Notes: generated by a model from the letters alone, not told the origin. A stretch of DNA of 8,251 nt from 2-01-FULL-41-21 sp038065335 (GCA_038065335.1 JBBTRD010000004.1:1-8251), one strand, 5' to 3'; shown: positions 1-5,128, counted from the first letter of the stretch. Translations and numbers: made by a program.

Positions 1-15
1 TTGGTTGAATAATCG

Positions 16-74
16 CACAAGGACACAGAAAAACTATAGAGGTTTAGCCTCTATAGTTTTTCTGTGTCCTTGTG
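16..74. terminator. Perfect 27-bp inverted repeat, probable bidirectional intrinsic terminator
   Basis: Arms at 16-42 and 48-74 are perfect reverse complements of 27 bases with a 5-base loop (43-47). The inner part is a GC-containing stem (CTATAGAGG / CCTCTATAG) flanked by AAAAA on one side and TTTTT on the other, which is the usual layout of a bidirectional Rho-independent terminator. On the minus strand it starts right at the 3' end of the tRNA gene; its outer arm even includes the discriminator base and the last acceptor base. It most likely ends the ftsH/tRNA transcript and possibly one arriving from the left. The outer 11-13 bp beyond the T-tract are more than a terminator needs. Confidence 0.75.
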
Positions 75-144
75 GGCGTGGAAGGGATCGAACCTTCACG
101 CTCTTCATTATAAGTGAAGTGCTCTACCATTGAGCTACACGCCC
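74..144 (-). tRNA. tRNA-Ile (anticodon UAU)
   Basis: Read on the minus strand, 71 bases fold into a complete cloverleaf: acceptor GGGCGTG/CACGCCC (7 bp), D-stem GCTC/GAGC with a 7-base loop containing GG, anticodon stem CTTCA/TGAAG (5 bp), anticodon loop CTTATAA, a 5-base variable region, T-stem GAAGG/CCTTC and T-loop TTCGATC. The anticodon at 110-112 is UAU, which decodes AUA (Ile). The discriminator base (73) is A, and C4-G69, U12, A37 and A38 agree with isoleucine identity elements known from E. coli; position 29-41 is U-A rather than C-G. CCA is not encoded, so a CCA-adding enzyme is needed. It lies 128 bases downstream of ftsH on the same strand and has no clear promoter of its own, so it may be processed from the ftsH transcript. 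Confidence 0.93.
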
Positions 145-154
145 AATTACCAAG

Positions 155-196
155 CCGACGCTTCGGTCGGTTCCTCGACAGCTTCGCTCGTCGGGG
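155..196. repeat. Pair of short GC-rich hairpins between ftsH and the tRNA
   Basis: Two hairpins sit side by side: CCGAC/GTCGG (155-159 / 166-170, loop GCTTCG) and CGACAGC/GCTcGTCG (176-182 / 186-193, loop TTC, one bulged base). They share a CGAC...TTCG...GTCG plan, as if one were a diverged copy of the other, and are much richer in GC than the AT-rich spacer to their right. Function is unknown; they resemble REP-type intergenic palindromes or processing signals ahead of the tRNA. Confidence 0.4.
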
Positions 197-211
197 CTGA
201 GCTACGGCCGC

Positions 212-230
212 AAACTATCGTTAATAGTTT
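212..230. other. AT-rich hairpin downstream of ftsH
   Basis: AAACTAT (212-218) and ATAGTTT (224-230) form a 7-bp stem with a 5-base loop. On the minus strand it lies 43 bases after the ftsH stop and is not followed by a real T-run, so it is a weak terminator at best. It could stabilise the ftsH mRNA 3' end. Confidence 0.3.
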
Positions 231-244
231 ACTTGATTTTTTAA

Positions 245-272
245 CTAATTTCTAATGACTAATGACTAATTT
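245..272. repeat. CTAA-heptamer tandem repeat next to the ftsH stop codon
   Basis: Four consecutive heptamers read CTAATTT, CTAATGA, CTAATGA, CTAATTT on the plus strand. The next heptamer frame (273-279) starts with CTA, which is the reverse complement of the ftsH TAG stop, so the repeat phase runs into the stop codon. A similar CTAAAAA heptamer tract follows the MBL gene at 5063-5083. Confidence 0.6.
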
Positions 273-2090
273 CTATCTGACGAGGGCGTAGAACTCTTTT
301 TGTTCGAGGGTTTCTTTTTTGATGAGTTCTTTGGCGACGAGGTTGAGTTTGTCAATGCGCAGAGATAAAATTTTCTTGGCGGAGGTGAGGCCCTTGGTGA
401 TGAATTTTTTTATCTCGGTGTCTATTTGGTAGGCGATGGTTTCGGAATAACTTTTGGCCGAAGAAAGATCTTTGCCCAAGAAGACAAGGTCGTCTTTTTC
501 GTGGAAAGAAACGGGACCAAGGGCATCGGACATACCATATTGGGTAATCATTCGACGGGCCAGTTCGGAGGCGACCTTAAGATCGCTGGAAGCGCCAGTG
601 GTAACTTGTTTAAAGATTAATTTTTCCGCGGCATAACCGGCGAGAAGAACCGCCAATTCCGATTCGAATTCCGGTTTTGATTTCAAATATTTGTCTTCGC
701 TGGGCACTTTCATGGTGAAACCACCGGCCCGGCCGCGAGAAACTATAGAAACCTTGTGAACTTTATCCGAATGGGGGAGTGATGATGCTACCAAAGCATG
801 ACCGGCCTCATGATAGGCGGTGATTTCCTTTTCTTTTTTAGATAGGATATGGCTACGACGCTCTGGCCCGAGGATAACTTTTTCAATAGCTTCTAAAATA
901 TTGTCTTGAGTAATTTCTTTTTGATCGGCGCGGGCGGCAAGAATCGCGGCTTCGTTTAGGAGATTTGCTAATTCGGCGCCGGAAAAACCGATCGTGCGTT
1001 CGGCCACGGGGACAAGATTGACATCCTTGGCGAGCGGTTTATCTAAGGCATGGATTTTCAAAATCGCTTCACGGTCTTTGAGTGACGGTTCGTCAAGAAT
1101 AACCCGGCGATCAAAACGGCCGGGACGCAAAAGCGCGGGGTCCAAAATATCAGGACGATTGGTAGCTCCCATCACGATCACGGCATTGTTAGTATCGAAA
1201 CCATCCATCTCCACGAGAATTTGGTTGAGGGTTTGTTCGCGTTCATCATGGCCACCGCCAAGGCCCGCGCCGCGGTGACGACCAACGGCATCGATTTCAT
1301 CGATGAAGATAATAGAGGGGGCTGTTTTTTTAGCTAGTTCGAAAGTGTCCCGGACGCGATTAGCGCCGACGCCGACAAACATTTCGACGAATTCAGAACC
1401 GGAGACGTAGTAAAAAGGGACATGGGCCTCGTTGGCGACCGCGCGGGCGAGCAAAGTCTTGCCGGTGCCCGGTGCGCCGACTAACAAAACACCGCGCGGA
1501 ATTCGAGCGCCGAGTTTGTGGAATTTTTTGGGATCTTTTAAAAATTCAACTACTTCCGTAACTTCGGCTTTGGCTTCGATGAGGCCGGCGACATCCTCAA
1601 AGGTTACAGGCTTACGACTGTCGCCAGAGGTGTCAGCAAGCTGGGCTTTTGATTTACCAAAAGACATCACTTGGCCGGAACCTTTTTGGACTTGGCGAAA
1701 CATAAACCAAAAAATGAATAAGATAAAAAGAAAAGGCAGAACGATAGGCAGAAGACCGGAGAGAAGCGACTCAAAACCGGATGGTTCTTGAACTTGGATT
1801 TTTACGGCCGAGAGTTTTGCCTTGTCGGCGCCGAGATTGACGAGGGTTTCAAACGCGGAGACAGTCGTTTCTTTTTTGGCTGAAGATTTGTCGCCATTGG
1901 TGGCAGTGGCTTGAATCGTGTCGCCTTTGACGTCAATTTCTTTAATGTCACCAGCGTTAATTTTAGTGACCACTTCTGAAAGAGCGACAGTTGGTGGGCT
2001 TTGAAGTGAGGAATCAAAAAATGCCGCAATTCCGGCCGCGACCATCAGGATTCCGAAGACGATTAAAAAATATCTAAGATATGATTTCAT
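273..2090 (-). CDS. ftsH: ATP-dependent zinc metalloprotease FtsH (605 aa)
   Basis: A membrane-anchored AAA+ protease that unfolds and degrades membrane and cytosolic proteins as a hexamer. Numbering is from the ATG at 2090: first membrane segment about 5-24; extracytoplasmic domain about 25-112; second membrane segment about 113-131; Walker A GAPGTGKT 205-212; pore loop FVGVG around 238; Walker B FIDEID 262-267; second region of homology 309-328 with arginines 322 and 325; zinc site HEAGH 427-431 with the likely third ligand Asp503 in the TTGASSD motif. All catalytic residues are present and the length is near the lower end of the family. The frame stays open upstream to a TTG at 2126, giving 617 aa, but that TTG is part of a -35 box and the ATG at 2096 abuts the -10, so the ATG at 2090 is the better start. 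No Shine-Dalgarno site is present. The gene stands alone, followed by the tRNA. Confidence 0.97.
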   Translation of the reverse strand: MKSYLRYFLIVFGILMVAAGIAAFFDSSLQSPPTVALSEVVTKINAGDIKEIDVKGDTIQATATNGDKSSAKKETTVSAFETLVNLGADKAKLSAVKIQVQEPSGFESLLSGLLPIVLPFLFILFIFWFMFRQVQKGSGQVMSFGKSKAQLADTSGDSRKPVTFEDVAGLIEAKAEVTEVVEFLKDPKKFHKLGARIPRGVLLVGAPGTGKTLLARAVANEAHVPFYYVSGSEFVEMFVGVGANRVRDTFELAKKTAPSIIFIDEIDAVGRHRGAGLGGGHDEREQTLNQILVEMDGFDTNNAVIVMGATNRPDILDPALLRPGRFDRRVILDEPSLKDREAILKIHALDKPLAKDVNLVPVAERTIGFSGAELANLLNEAAILAARADQKEITQDNILEAIEKVILGPERRSHILSKKEKEITAYHEAGHALVASSLPHSDKVHKVSIVSRGRAGGFTMKVPSEDKYLKSKPEFESELAVLLAGYAAEKLIFKQVTTGASSDLKVASELARRMITQYGMSDALGPVSFHEKDDLVFLGKDLSSAKSYSETIAYQIDTEIKKFITKGLTSAKKILSLRIDKLNLVAKELIKKETLEQKEFYALVR

Positions 2091-2097
2091 TGACATG

Positions 2098-2126
2098 ATT
2101 TTAGCATACAAAAACTGATTTGACAA
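2098..2126 (-). promoter_or_regulatory. ftsH promoter, giving a nearly leaderless transcript
   Basis: On the minus strand a -35 TTGTCA (2121-2126) and a -10 TAAAAT (2098-2103) are separated by exactly 17 bases, and a TG at the extended -10 position precedes the -10 (TGCTAAAAT). Transcription would start about 7 bases after the -10, at or next to the ATG at 2090, leaving no room for a ribosome binding site. Confidence 0.75.
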
Positions 2127-2146
2127 CCGATGGCAAAGTGTTGTGT

Positions 2147-2183
2147 TTTAAACATGTAGAGGGCGCCCCTCTACATGTTTAAA
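2147..2183. terminator. Perfect 17-bp palindrome between ftsH and the GC-rich gene
   Basis: Arms 2147-2163 and 2167-2183 are perfect reverse complements with a 3-base centre. The GC core (GTAGAGGG / CCCTCTAC) is flanked by TTTAAA on both sides. For minus-strand transcripts it is a second hairpin just past the 2191-2220 terminator; the T-run is short (TTT), so it is a backup terminator, a protein-binding palindrome, or both. It lies 20 bases upstream of the ftsH -35 box. Confidence 0.5.
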
Positions 2184-2220
2184 TTAAAACGCGGGGAGAA
2201 GTGTCTGTCCTTCTCCCCGC
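2184..2220 (-). terminator. Intrinsic terminator of the GC-rich gene
   Basis: On the minus strand an 11-bp perfect GC-rich stem GCGGGGAGAAG / CTTCTCCCCGC (2210-2220 with 2191-2201) with an 8-base loop is followed by GTTTTAATT. It begins 22 bases after the TAG stop of the gene at 2243-2860. Confidence 0.85.
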
Positions 2221-2242
2221 ACGCCGTGTCTCGCCGTCGGGT

Positions 2243-2860
2243 CTATCCGCGTCCTCGTCGGTTGCCGCCCTGCTGGCGCCCGCCACGCAACTGCTGTTCT
2301 TCCGGGTCGTAGCAACCCGTCGCATGCAACTTCCGGATGAGGTTACTGAACCCCCGGATGATTTCCCGGGTCTTCTCACCCTCCTCCTCGGCCTCGGCCC
2401 AAAGTTTGGCGAGGACGTCGTCGGACGAGCGTCCTGTGTAAAGCATGCGCTCGGCCTTGGCCTTCAGGTGCTGGGCGACGCTACCCAACATGTCGTCCCC
2501 GATCTTGTTGACCTGGGTCTTGAATTCTGTCCAGTCGTACTCGAGATCATAGGGCTTGACCAAACCCTTCTCGTCGAAGATTGCCGTCAACCTCTCGAGC
2601 GGGTCGTAGAACGGCGTCTCGTCCCAATCGCCGTTTTCTCTGAATGCCATCTGGCGGCCGAGCTCGATCTGGACTCGGGTCAGTGCTGCCTGGGCCATTC
2701 CTAGCTGGGCCAACGGGGTGTCACGATTGTCGTCGGCCGGTTTCCTACGCGCCGGCATTCCGGACGACTTCGTTTTACTAGTGCTTGTCGTCGGTCTTGC
2801 CGGCAGCGACGATTTCTTGCTCTTGGAATCTTCGGGCTTCTTCGCAGTCTTTTTGACCAT
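2243..2860 (-). CDS. Unrecognised GC-rich gene, basic tails around a helical acidic core (205 aa)
   Basis: I do not recognise this protein. Residues 1-45 are low-complexity and rich in Lys, Ser, Thr and Pro, resembling a disordered nucleic-acid-binding tail. Residues about 48-182 look mainly alpha-helical and mixed to acidic, with several Trp/Tyr/Phe and a Glu-rich run at 155-163. Residues 191-205 are an Arg/Gly/Gln tail of RGG type. There is one cysteine (183), no signal peptide and no membrane segment. GC is about 60% in the lines I counted, against roughly 37-55% in gyrA, and codon choice differs visibly from the neighbours. The start is supported by GAGGT (2869-2873) 8 bases upstream of the ATG, the only canonical Shine-Dalgarno site in the window. 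It is a monocistronic unit with its own promoter and terminator. The plus-strand frame over the same bases (2201-2704) starts inside the terminator and is rejected. A nucleic-acid-binding role is only suggested by the tails. Confidence 0.8.
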   Translation of the reverse strand: MVKKTAKKPEDSKSKKSSLPARPTTSTSKTKSSGMPARRKPADDNRDTPLAQLGMAQAALTRVQIELGRQMAFRENGDWDETPFYDPLERLTAIFDEKGLVKPYDLEYDWTEFKTQVNKIGDDMLGSVAQHLKAKAERMLYTGRSSDDVLAKLWAEAEEEGEKTREIIRGFSNLIRKLHATGCYDPEEQQLRGGRQQGGNRRGRG

Positions 2861-2868
2861 GTGTTGTT

Positions 2869-2873
2869 ACCTC
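2869..2873 (-). promoter_or_regulatory. Shine-Dalgarno site of the GC-rich gene
   Basis: GAGGT on the minus strand, 8 bases before the ATG at 2860. It is notable because no other gene here has a convincing site. A small hairpin (2875-2889) ends one base upstream of it. Confidence 0.7.
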
Positions 2874-2984
2874 GGCTCCACTTGGGAGCACTGTCTGTCG
2901 TTGACGAAAGTGGCGGGCGAGTACCCACCAAGGCGAGAAGCGAATATATGTGAATACAGAATGTAAAGATACAAGTAGTCTAAC
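2874..2984 (-). promoter_or_regulatory. Structured 5' leader of the GC-rich gene
   Basis: The predicted transcript start near 2984 leaves about 124 bases of untranslated leader. It contains a 6-bp hairpin GGTGGG/CCCGCC (2924-2929 with 2912-2917, one G-U pair) and a 5-bp hairpin GCTCC/GGAGC (2885-2889 with 2875-2879) just ahead of the Shine-Dalgarno site. An alternative pairing CCACTT/AAGTGG would compete with both. It matches no riboswitch family I know; a regulatory role is inferred. Confidence 0.35.
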
Positions 2985-2990
2985 TTTTGT

Positions 2991-3019
2991 ATTCTATACC
3001 TAAATACATATTTTGTCAA
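2991..3019 (-). promoter_or_regulatory. Strong sigma70-type promoter of the GC-rich gene
   Basis: A perfect -35 TTGACA (3014-3019) and -10 TAGAAT (2991-2996, one mismatch to TATAAT) are separated by exactly 17 bases. This is the best promoter in the window. Its -35 overlaps the outer end of the rpsA terminator stem at 3016-3019. Confidence 0.8.
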
Positions 3020-3053
3020 ATCAAAGCCCCGCCATGGCGGGGCTTTGATTTGA
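3016..3053 (-). terminator. rpsA terminator, 38-base perfect palindrome
   Basis: The bases 3016-3053 form a perfect palindrome centred on GCCATGGC. The strongest part is AAAGCCCCGCC / GGCGGGGCTTT, giving a GC stem followed on the minus strand by CTTTGATTTGA. It starts 6 bases past the rpsA stop. The outer arm is shared with the -35 box of the next promoter. The core CCCGCC...GGCGGG recurs inside gyrA at 7643-7657. Confidence 0.8.
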
Positions 3054-3059
3054 TGCTGG

Positions 3060-4247
3060 TTATTCAGTTTCAGTCTTCTTTTCTAGTGTCAGCGTGAGTT
3101 TGTGGTCTTTGGCGTCGATATTAAGAATAGCCATATCGTATTCTTGGCCAGCGACGAGAGCTTCTTGGGGAGTTTGGCCGCCAAGTTCGGCGAGAGGAAT
3201 AAAACCGATGATGTCGCCGGGGAGTTCGACGAAAGCGCCCGAGTTGCGAATTTTAGAGATTTTGCCACGGAGTTTCTGCCCGACTTGATAGAGATTATCA
3301 ATCCCGAGCCACGGATCTTCTTTGAGAGCTTTGAGAGAAAGGGAAACCCGGCCGCCGTCGAGACTGATAATCTTGGCGGTGACGGTTTCACCGATATGCA
3401 GAATCTCGCGGGGATTTTCGATAAATTTCCAATCAATTTCGGAAGAGTGAATCAAGCCATCCAAAGTGTCGCTTAACTTTACGAAAGCGCCAAAGTCAGT
3501 CACTTCGGTGATGGTCCCTTCAACGGTTTCGCCGACCGTGAGTTTTGATAATTCTGTCTTGGCAGCTTCTTCCTGAATCGCGCGTTCGGAAACGATGAGT
3601 TTGTTTTCGGCTTCGTTGAAATCAAGAATCTTAACTCTGAAAGTTTGGCCCTTGAATTTCTGAAGAGCTTGGACAATCTTGGTCGTATCGCCACCATCTA
3701 CTTTCGGATAGTGTTCACCGGCCAATTGGGATAACGGCAGGAACCCTTGAATGCCGGAAACTTCAACGATCAGACCGCCTTTGTTAATGTTGACGATGAC
3801 AGTATCAATGACTTCGCCCGATTCTTTCTTTTCCTTAACATCCTGCCAGGCGGTTGTCACTTGGGCGGATTTGAGAGAAAGTTCGCGATAGCCTTCATCA
3901 TTCTCCAGTTCGAGGAGCATAGTGGAAATGGTATCGCCGGCCTTGAGGGTCTTCATCCGGTCGGGATTGTCATAGAATTCGCCGGGATAAACCATACCGA
4001 TACCGATGGGACCGAGGTCAACAATAACGTTCGCTTTGGAGACACCAATAATAGTCCCGCCTAAAATACTGCCCGGTTTGGGAAGAAAAAACTCCTCTTT
4101 CAACAAGAGGTCCTTCATTGACCCCGGACGAAGTAGCCCGCCCGAGGGCCCATGGCCTGACCCTTTGTGGTCAGGCGTGACTTCGTTCGGGGTTGATTTG
4201 ATTTCGGTCGCGCTGTCAGCCATGTTGTGAGTTTCGGGATTCTCCAC
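3060..4247 (-). CDS. rpsA: 30S ribosomal protein S1, four S1 domains (395 aa)
   Basis: An RNA-binding ribosomal protein that helps mRNAs onto the 30S subunit, especially those lacking a Shine-Dalgarno site. Four OB-fold S1 repeats are visible: about 57-129, 143-225, 237-308 and 321-391. Repeats 3 and 4 carry the conserved strand pattern (VEGTITEVTDFGAFVKL and GKISKIRNSGAFVEL). The first 50 residues are polar and probably disordered. E. coli S1 has six domains (557 aa); shorter forms with four are common in other phyla. The frame opens with GTG at 4247, preceded 5 bases upstream by AAAAGG; the ATG at 4223 (product beginning MADSATEIK) is an alternative and would shorten the protein by 8 residues. 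The gene has its own leader, promoter and terminator. A generic S1-domain RNA-binding protein is possible, but the four tandem repeats favour S1. Confidence 0.9.
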   Translation of the reverse strand: MENPETHNMADSATEIKSTPNEVTPDHKGSGHGPSGGLLRPGSMKDLLLKEEFFLPKPGSILGGTIIGVSKANVIVDLGPIGIGMVYPGEFYDNPDRMKTLKAGDTISTMLLELENDEGYRELSLKSAQVTTAWQDVKEKKESGEVIDTVIVNINKGGLIVEVSGIQGFLPLSQLAGEHYPKVDGGDTTKIVQALQKFKGQTFRVKILDFNEAENKLIVSERAIQEEAAKTELSKLTVGETVEGTITEVTDFGAFVKLSDTLDGLIHSSEIDWKFIENPREILHIGETVTAKIISLDGGRVSLSLKALKEDPWLGIDNLYQVGQKLRGKISKIRNSGAFVELPGDIIGFIPLAELGGQTPQEALVAGQEYDMAILNIDAKDHKLTLTLEKKTETE

Positions 4248-4352
4248 GAGGCCTTTTGATCAAAGCCCTGAATTGATCCCCACACTCATGCATGAGTGTG
4301 GGGATGAGAGAAGCCCGATGTTAATTTATGTTTGAGCTCTTTTGATAAGAGT
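4248..4352 (-). promoter_or_regulatory. rpsA 5' leader with two hairpins
   Basis: From the predicted start near 4352 to the GTG there are about 105 bases. A perfect 30-base palindrome (4276-4305; ATCCCCACACTCATG paired with its complement) forms a 15-bp stem, or about 13 bp with a 4-base loop. No T-run follows on either strand, so it is not a terminator. Just before the GTG, GGCTTT (4262-4267) can pair with AAA-G-GCC (4251-4257), burying the AAAAGG that would serve as ribosome binding site. S1 is known to repress its own translation in E. coli through leader structure, so a similar role is a reasonable inference. Confidence 0.45.
4276..4305. repeat. Perfect 30-base palindrome upstream of rpsA
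   Basis: 15-base arms meet at CATG|CATG with no spacer. It is GC-rich in the outer part (CCCCACAC). It lies in the rpsA leader and could act as an RNA hairpin or as a DNA site for a dimeric regulator. Confidence 0.7.
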
Positions 4353-4358
4353 GATAAG

Positions 4359-4387
4359 AATATACACTAAAGTAATAAATTTTGCAA
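4359..4387 (-). promoter_or_regulatory. Probable rpsA promoter
   Basis: On the minus strand, -35 TTGCAA (4382-4387), a 17-base spacer and -10 TATATT (4359-4364). Two and one mismatches to consensus. It lies back to back with the promoter of the MBL gene, the two -35 boxes being 11 bases apart. Confidence 0.55.
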
Positions 4388-4398
4388 GTAGTGATGCA

Positions 4399-4427
4399 TT
4401 GATTTTTGAACTAATTTTTGATACCAT
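4399..4427 (+). promoter_or_regulatory. Probable promoter of the MBL gene, start point at the ATG
   Basis: -35 TTGATT (4399-4404), 17-base spacer, extended -10 TGATACCAT (hexamer TACCAT 4422-4427). Only six bases separate the -10 from the ATG at 4434, so transcription should begin at or beside the start codon and the mRNA would be leaderless. The hexamers have two mismatches each; the exact spacing and the TG motif raise the likelihood. Confidence 0.5.
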
Positions 4428-4433
4428 ACAGGT

Positions 4434-5066
4434 ATGACGATTACTTGGTACGGGCAAAGTTGTTTTCGGTTGGAGGCCAAAGAGGGTAGTGTTTTGATTG
4501 ACCCTTTTGATAAGGAAATCGGGTTGAAACCGCCTCGGATTAAAGACGATATTGTTCTAGTGAGTCATCAACATTATGACCACAATGCTATTGATGAGGC
4601 AAACCCAGAAGCTTTTATCATTAAAAATCCGGGTGAATATGAAAATCATGGAATCGCAATTCGAGGGATTCAATCTTTTCATGACAACAAAGAAGGGACC
4701 GAGCGGGGATTGAACACTATCTATGTATTGAAGGCCGAAGAGTTGAATATTTGTCATCTCGGTGATCTTGGCCACATCCTTACAGACCATCAGGTGGAAG
4801 ATATTGGCGATGTTGATATTTTAATGATTCCTGTCGGCGGAACATATACGATTGACGCCAAGACCGCGGTGGAAGTGATTAATCAAATTGAACCCAAGAT
4901 TGTGATTCCGATGCATTACAAAATTTCCGACCTTAAGATTCCTTTGGACAGTCCGGAAAAATTCGTGAAAGAATTGGGATTAACGCCGGAGAAAGTAGAG
5001 AAATACAAAATTGCCAAGAAACTTTTGCCGGCTGAAGAAATAAAATTAGTGATGTTTAGCATCTAA
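4434..5066 (+). CDS. MBL-fold metal-dependent hydrolase, UlaG-like (210 aa)
   Basis: A small metallo-beta-lactamase-fold protein, likely binding one or two zinc or manganese ions in the cytoplasm. Visible metal ligands: H45, H47, D49 and H50 in SHQHYDH, H108 with D111 in HLGD, and H161 in the PMHY motif near the C-terminus. The start MTITWYGQSCFRL matches the first beta strands of the COG2220 type (UlaG-like metal-dependent hydrolases). There is no added nucleic-acid-processing domain, so an RNase J or beta-CASP role is unlikely. The substrate cannot be read from sequence. It is the first gene of a plus-strand cluster with the membrane protein (62 bases on) and gyrA; the stop TAA lies inside a CTAAAAA repeat. 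There is no Shine-Dalgarno site. Confidence 0.93.
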   Translation: MTITWYGQSCFRLEAKEGSVLIDPFDKEIGLKPPRIKDDIVLVSHQHYDHNAIDEANPEAFIIKNPGEYENHGIAIRGIQSFHDNKEGTERGLNTIYVLKAEELNICHLGDLGHILTDHQVEDIGDVDILMIPVGGTYTIDAKTAVEVINQIEPKIVIPMHYKISDLKIPLDSPEKFVKELGLTPEKVEKYKIAKKLLPAEEIKLVMFSI

Positions 5067-5083
5067 AAACTAAAAACTAAAAT
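5063..5083 (+). repeat. CTAAAAA heptamer tract overlapping the MBL stop codon
   Basis: Three heptamers, CTAAAAA, CTAAAAA, CTAAAAT; the first includes the TAA stop. Inverted partners (TTTTTTAG, ATTTTAG) follow at 5093-5107, so the whole spacer can form an imperfect AT hairpin. Confidence 0.55.
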
Positions 5084-5100
5084 ATTTCTGAATTTTTTAG
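5071..5100 (+). repeat. 30-nt spacer repeat, copy A
   Basis: Matches copy B at 5497-5526 in 28 of 30 bases; both are preceded by C. The pattern is TAAAAACTAAAAT, a TTTC-like centre, then GAATTTTTTAG. It fills the spacer between the MBL gene and the membrane protein gene. Confidence 0.7.
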
Positions 5101-5128
5101 ATTTTAGATTTTATTTTTAAAATTCTGT

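Noticed and set aside
196..214. GCGGCCGTAGCTCAGC on the minus strand, resembling the 5' end of a tRNA
   Set aside because: No matching 3' acceptor strand, anticodon arm or T-arm follows before the real tRNA; at most a chance match or an old remnant.
994..1791. Plus-strand frames opposite ftsH (94 and 119 aa)
   Set aside because: They are antisense shadows of the conserved AAA+ domain and N-terminal region, with atypical Arg/Ser/Pro-rich composition.
2094..2126. Upstream TTG (2126) and ATG (2096) as ftsH starts
   Set aside because: The TTG is part of the -35 box and the ATG at 2096 lies 2 bases from the -10, too close to the predicted transcript start.
2201..2704. 167-aa open frame on the plus strand opposite the GC-rich gene
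   Set aside because: It starts inside the loop of the 2191-2220 terminator, has no ribosome site, and its Leu/Val-rich low-complexity translation is typical of the antisense of a GC-rich gene. The minus-strand gene has promoter, Shine-Dalgarno site and terminator.
3102..3476. 124-aa plus-strand frame, and other plus-strand frames at 3747-4064 and 4006-4230 within rpsA
   Set aside because: All are opposite the well-supported S1 repeats, with no signals of their own.
4276..4305. Palindrome as a terminator for rpsA or the MBL gene
   Set aside because: No T-run on either strand, and it lies upstream of both genes.
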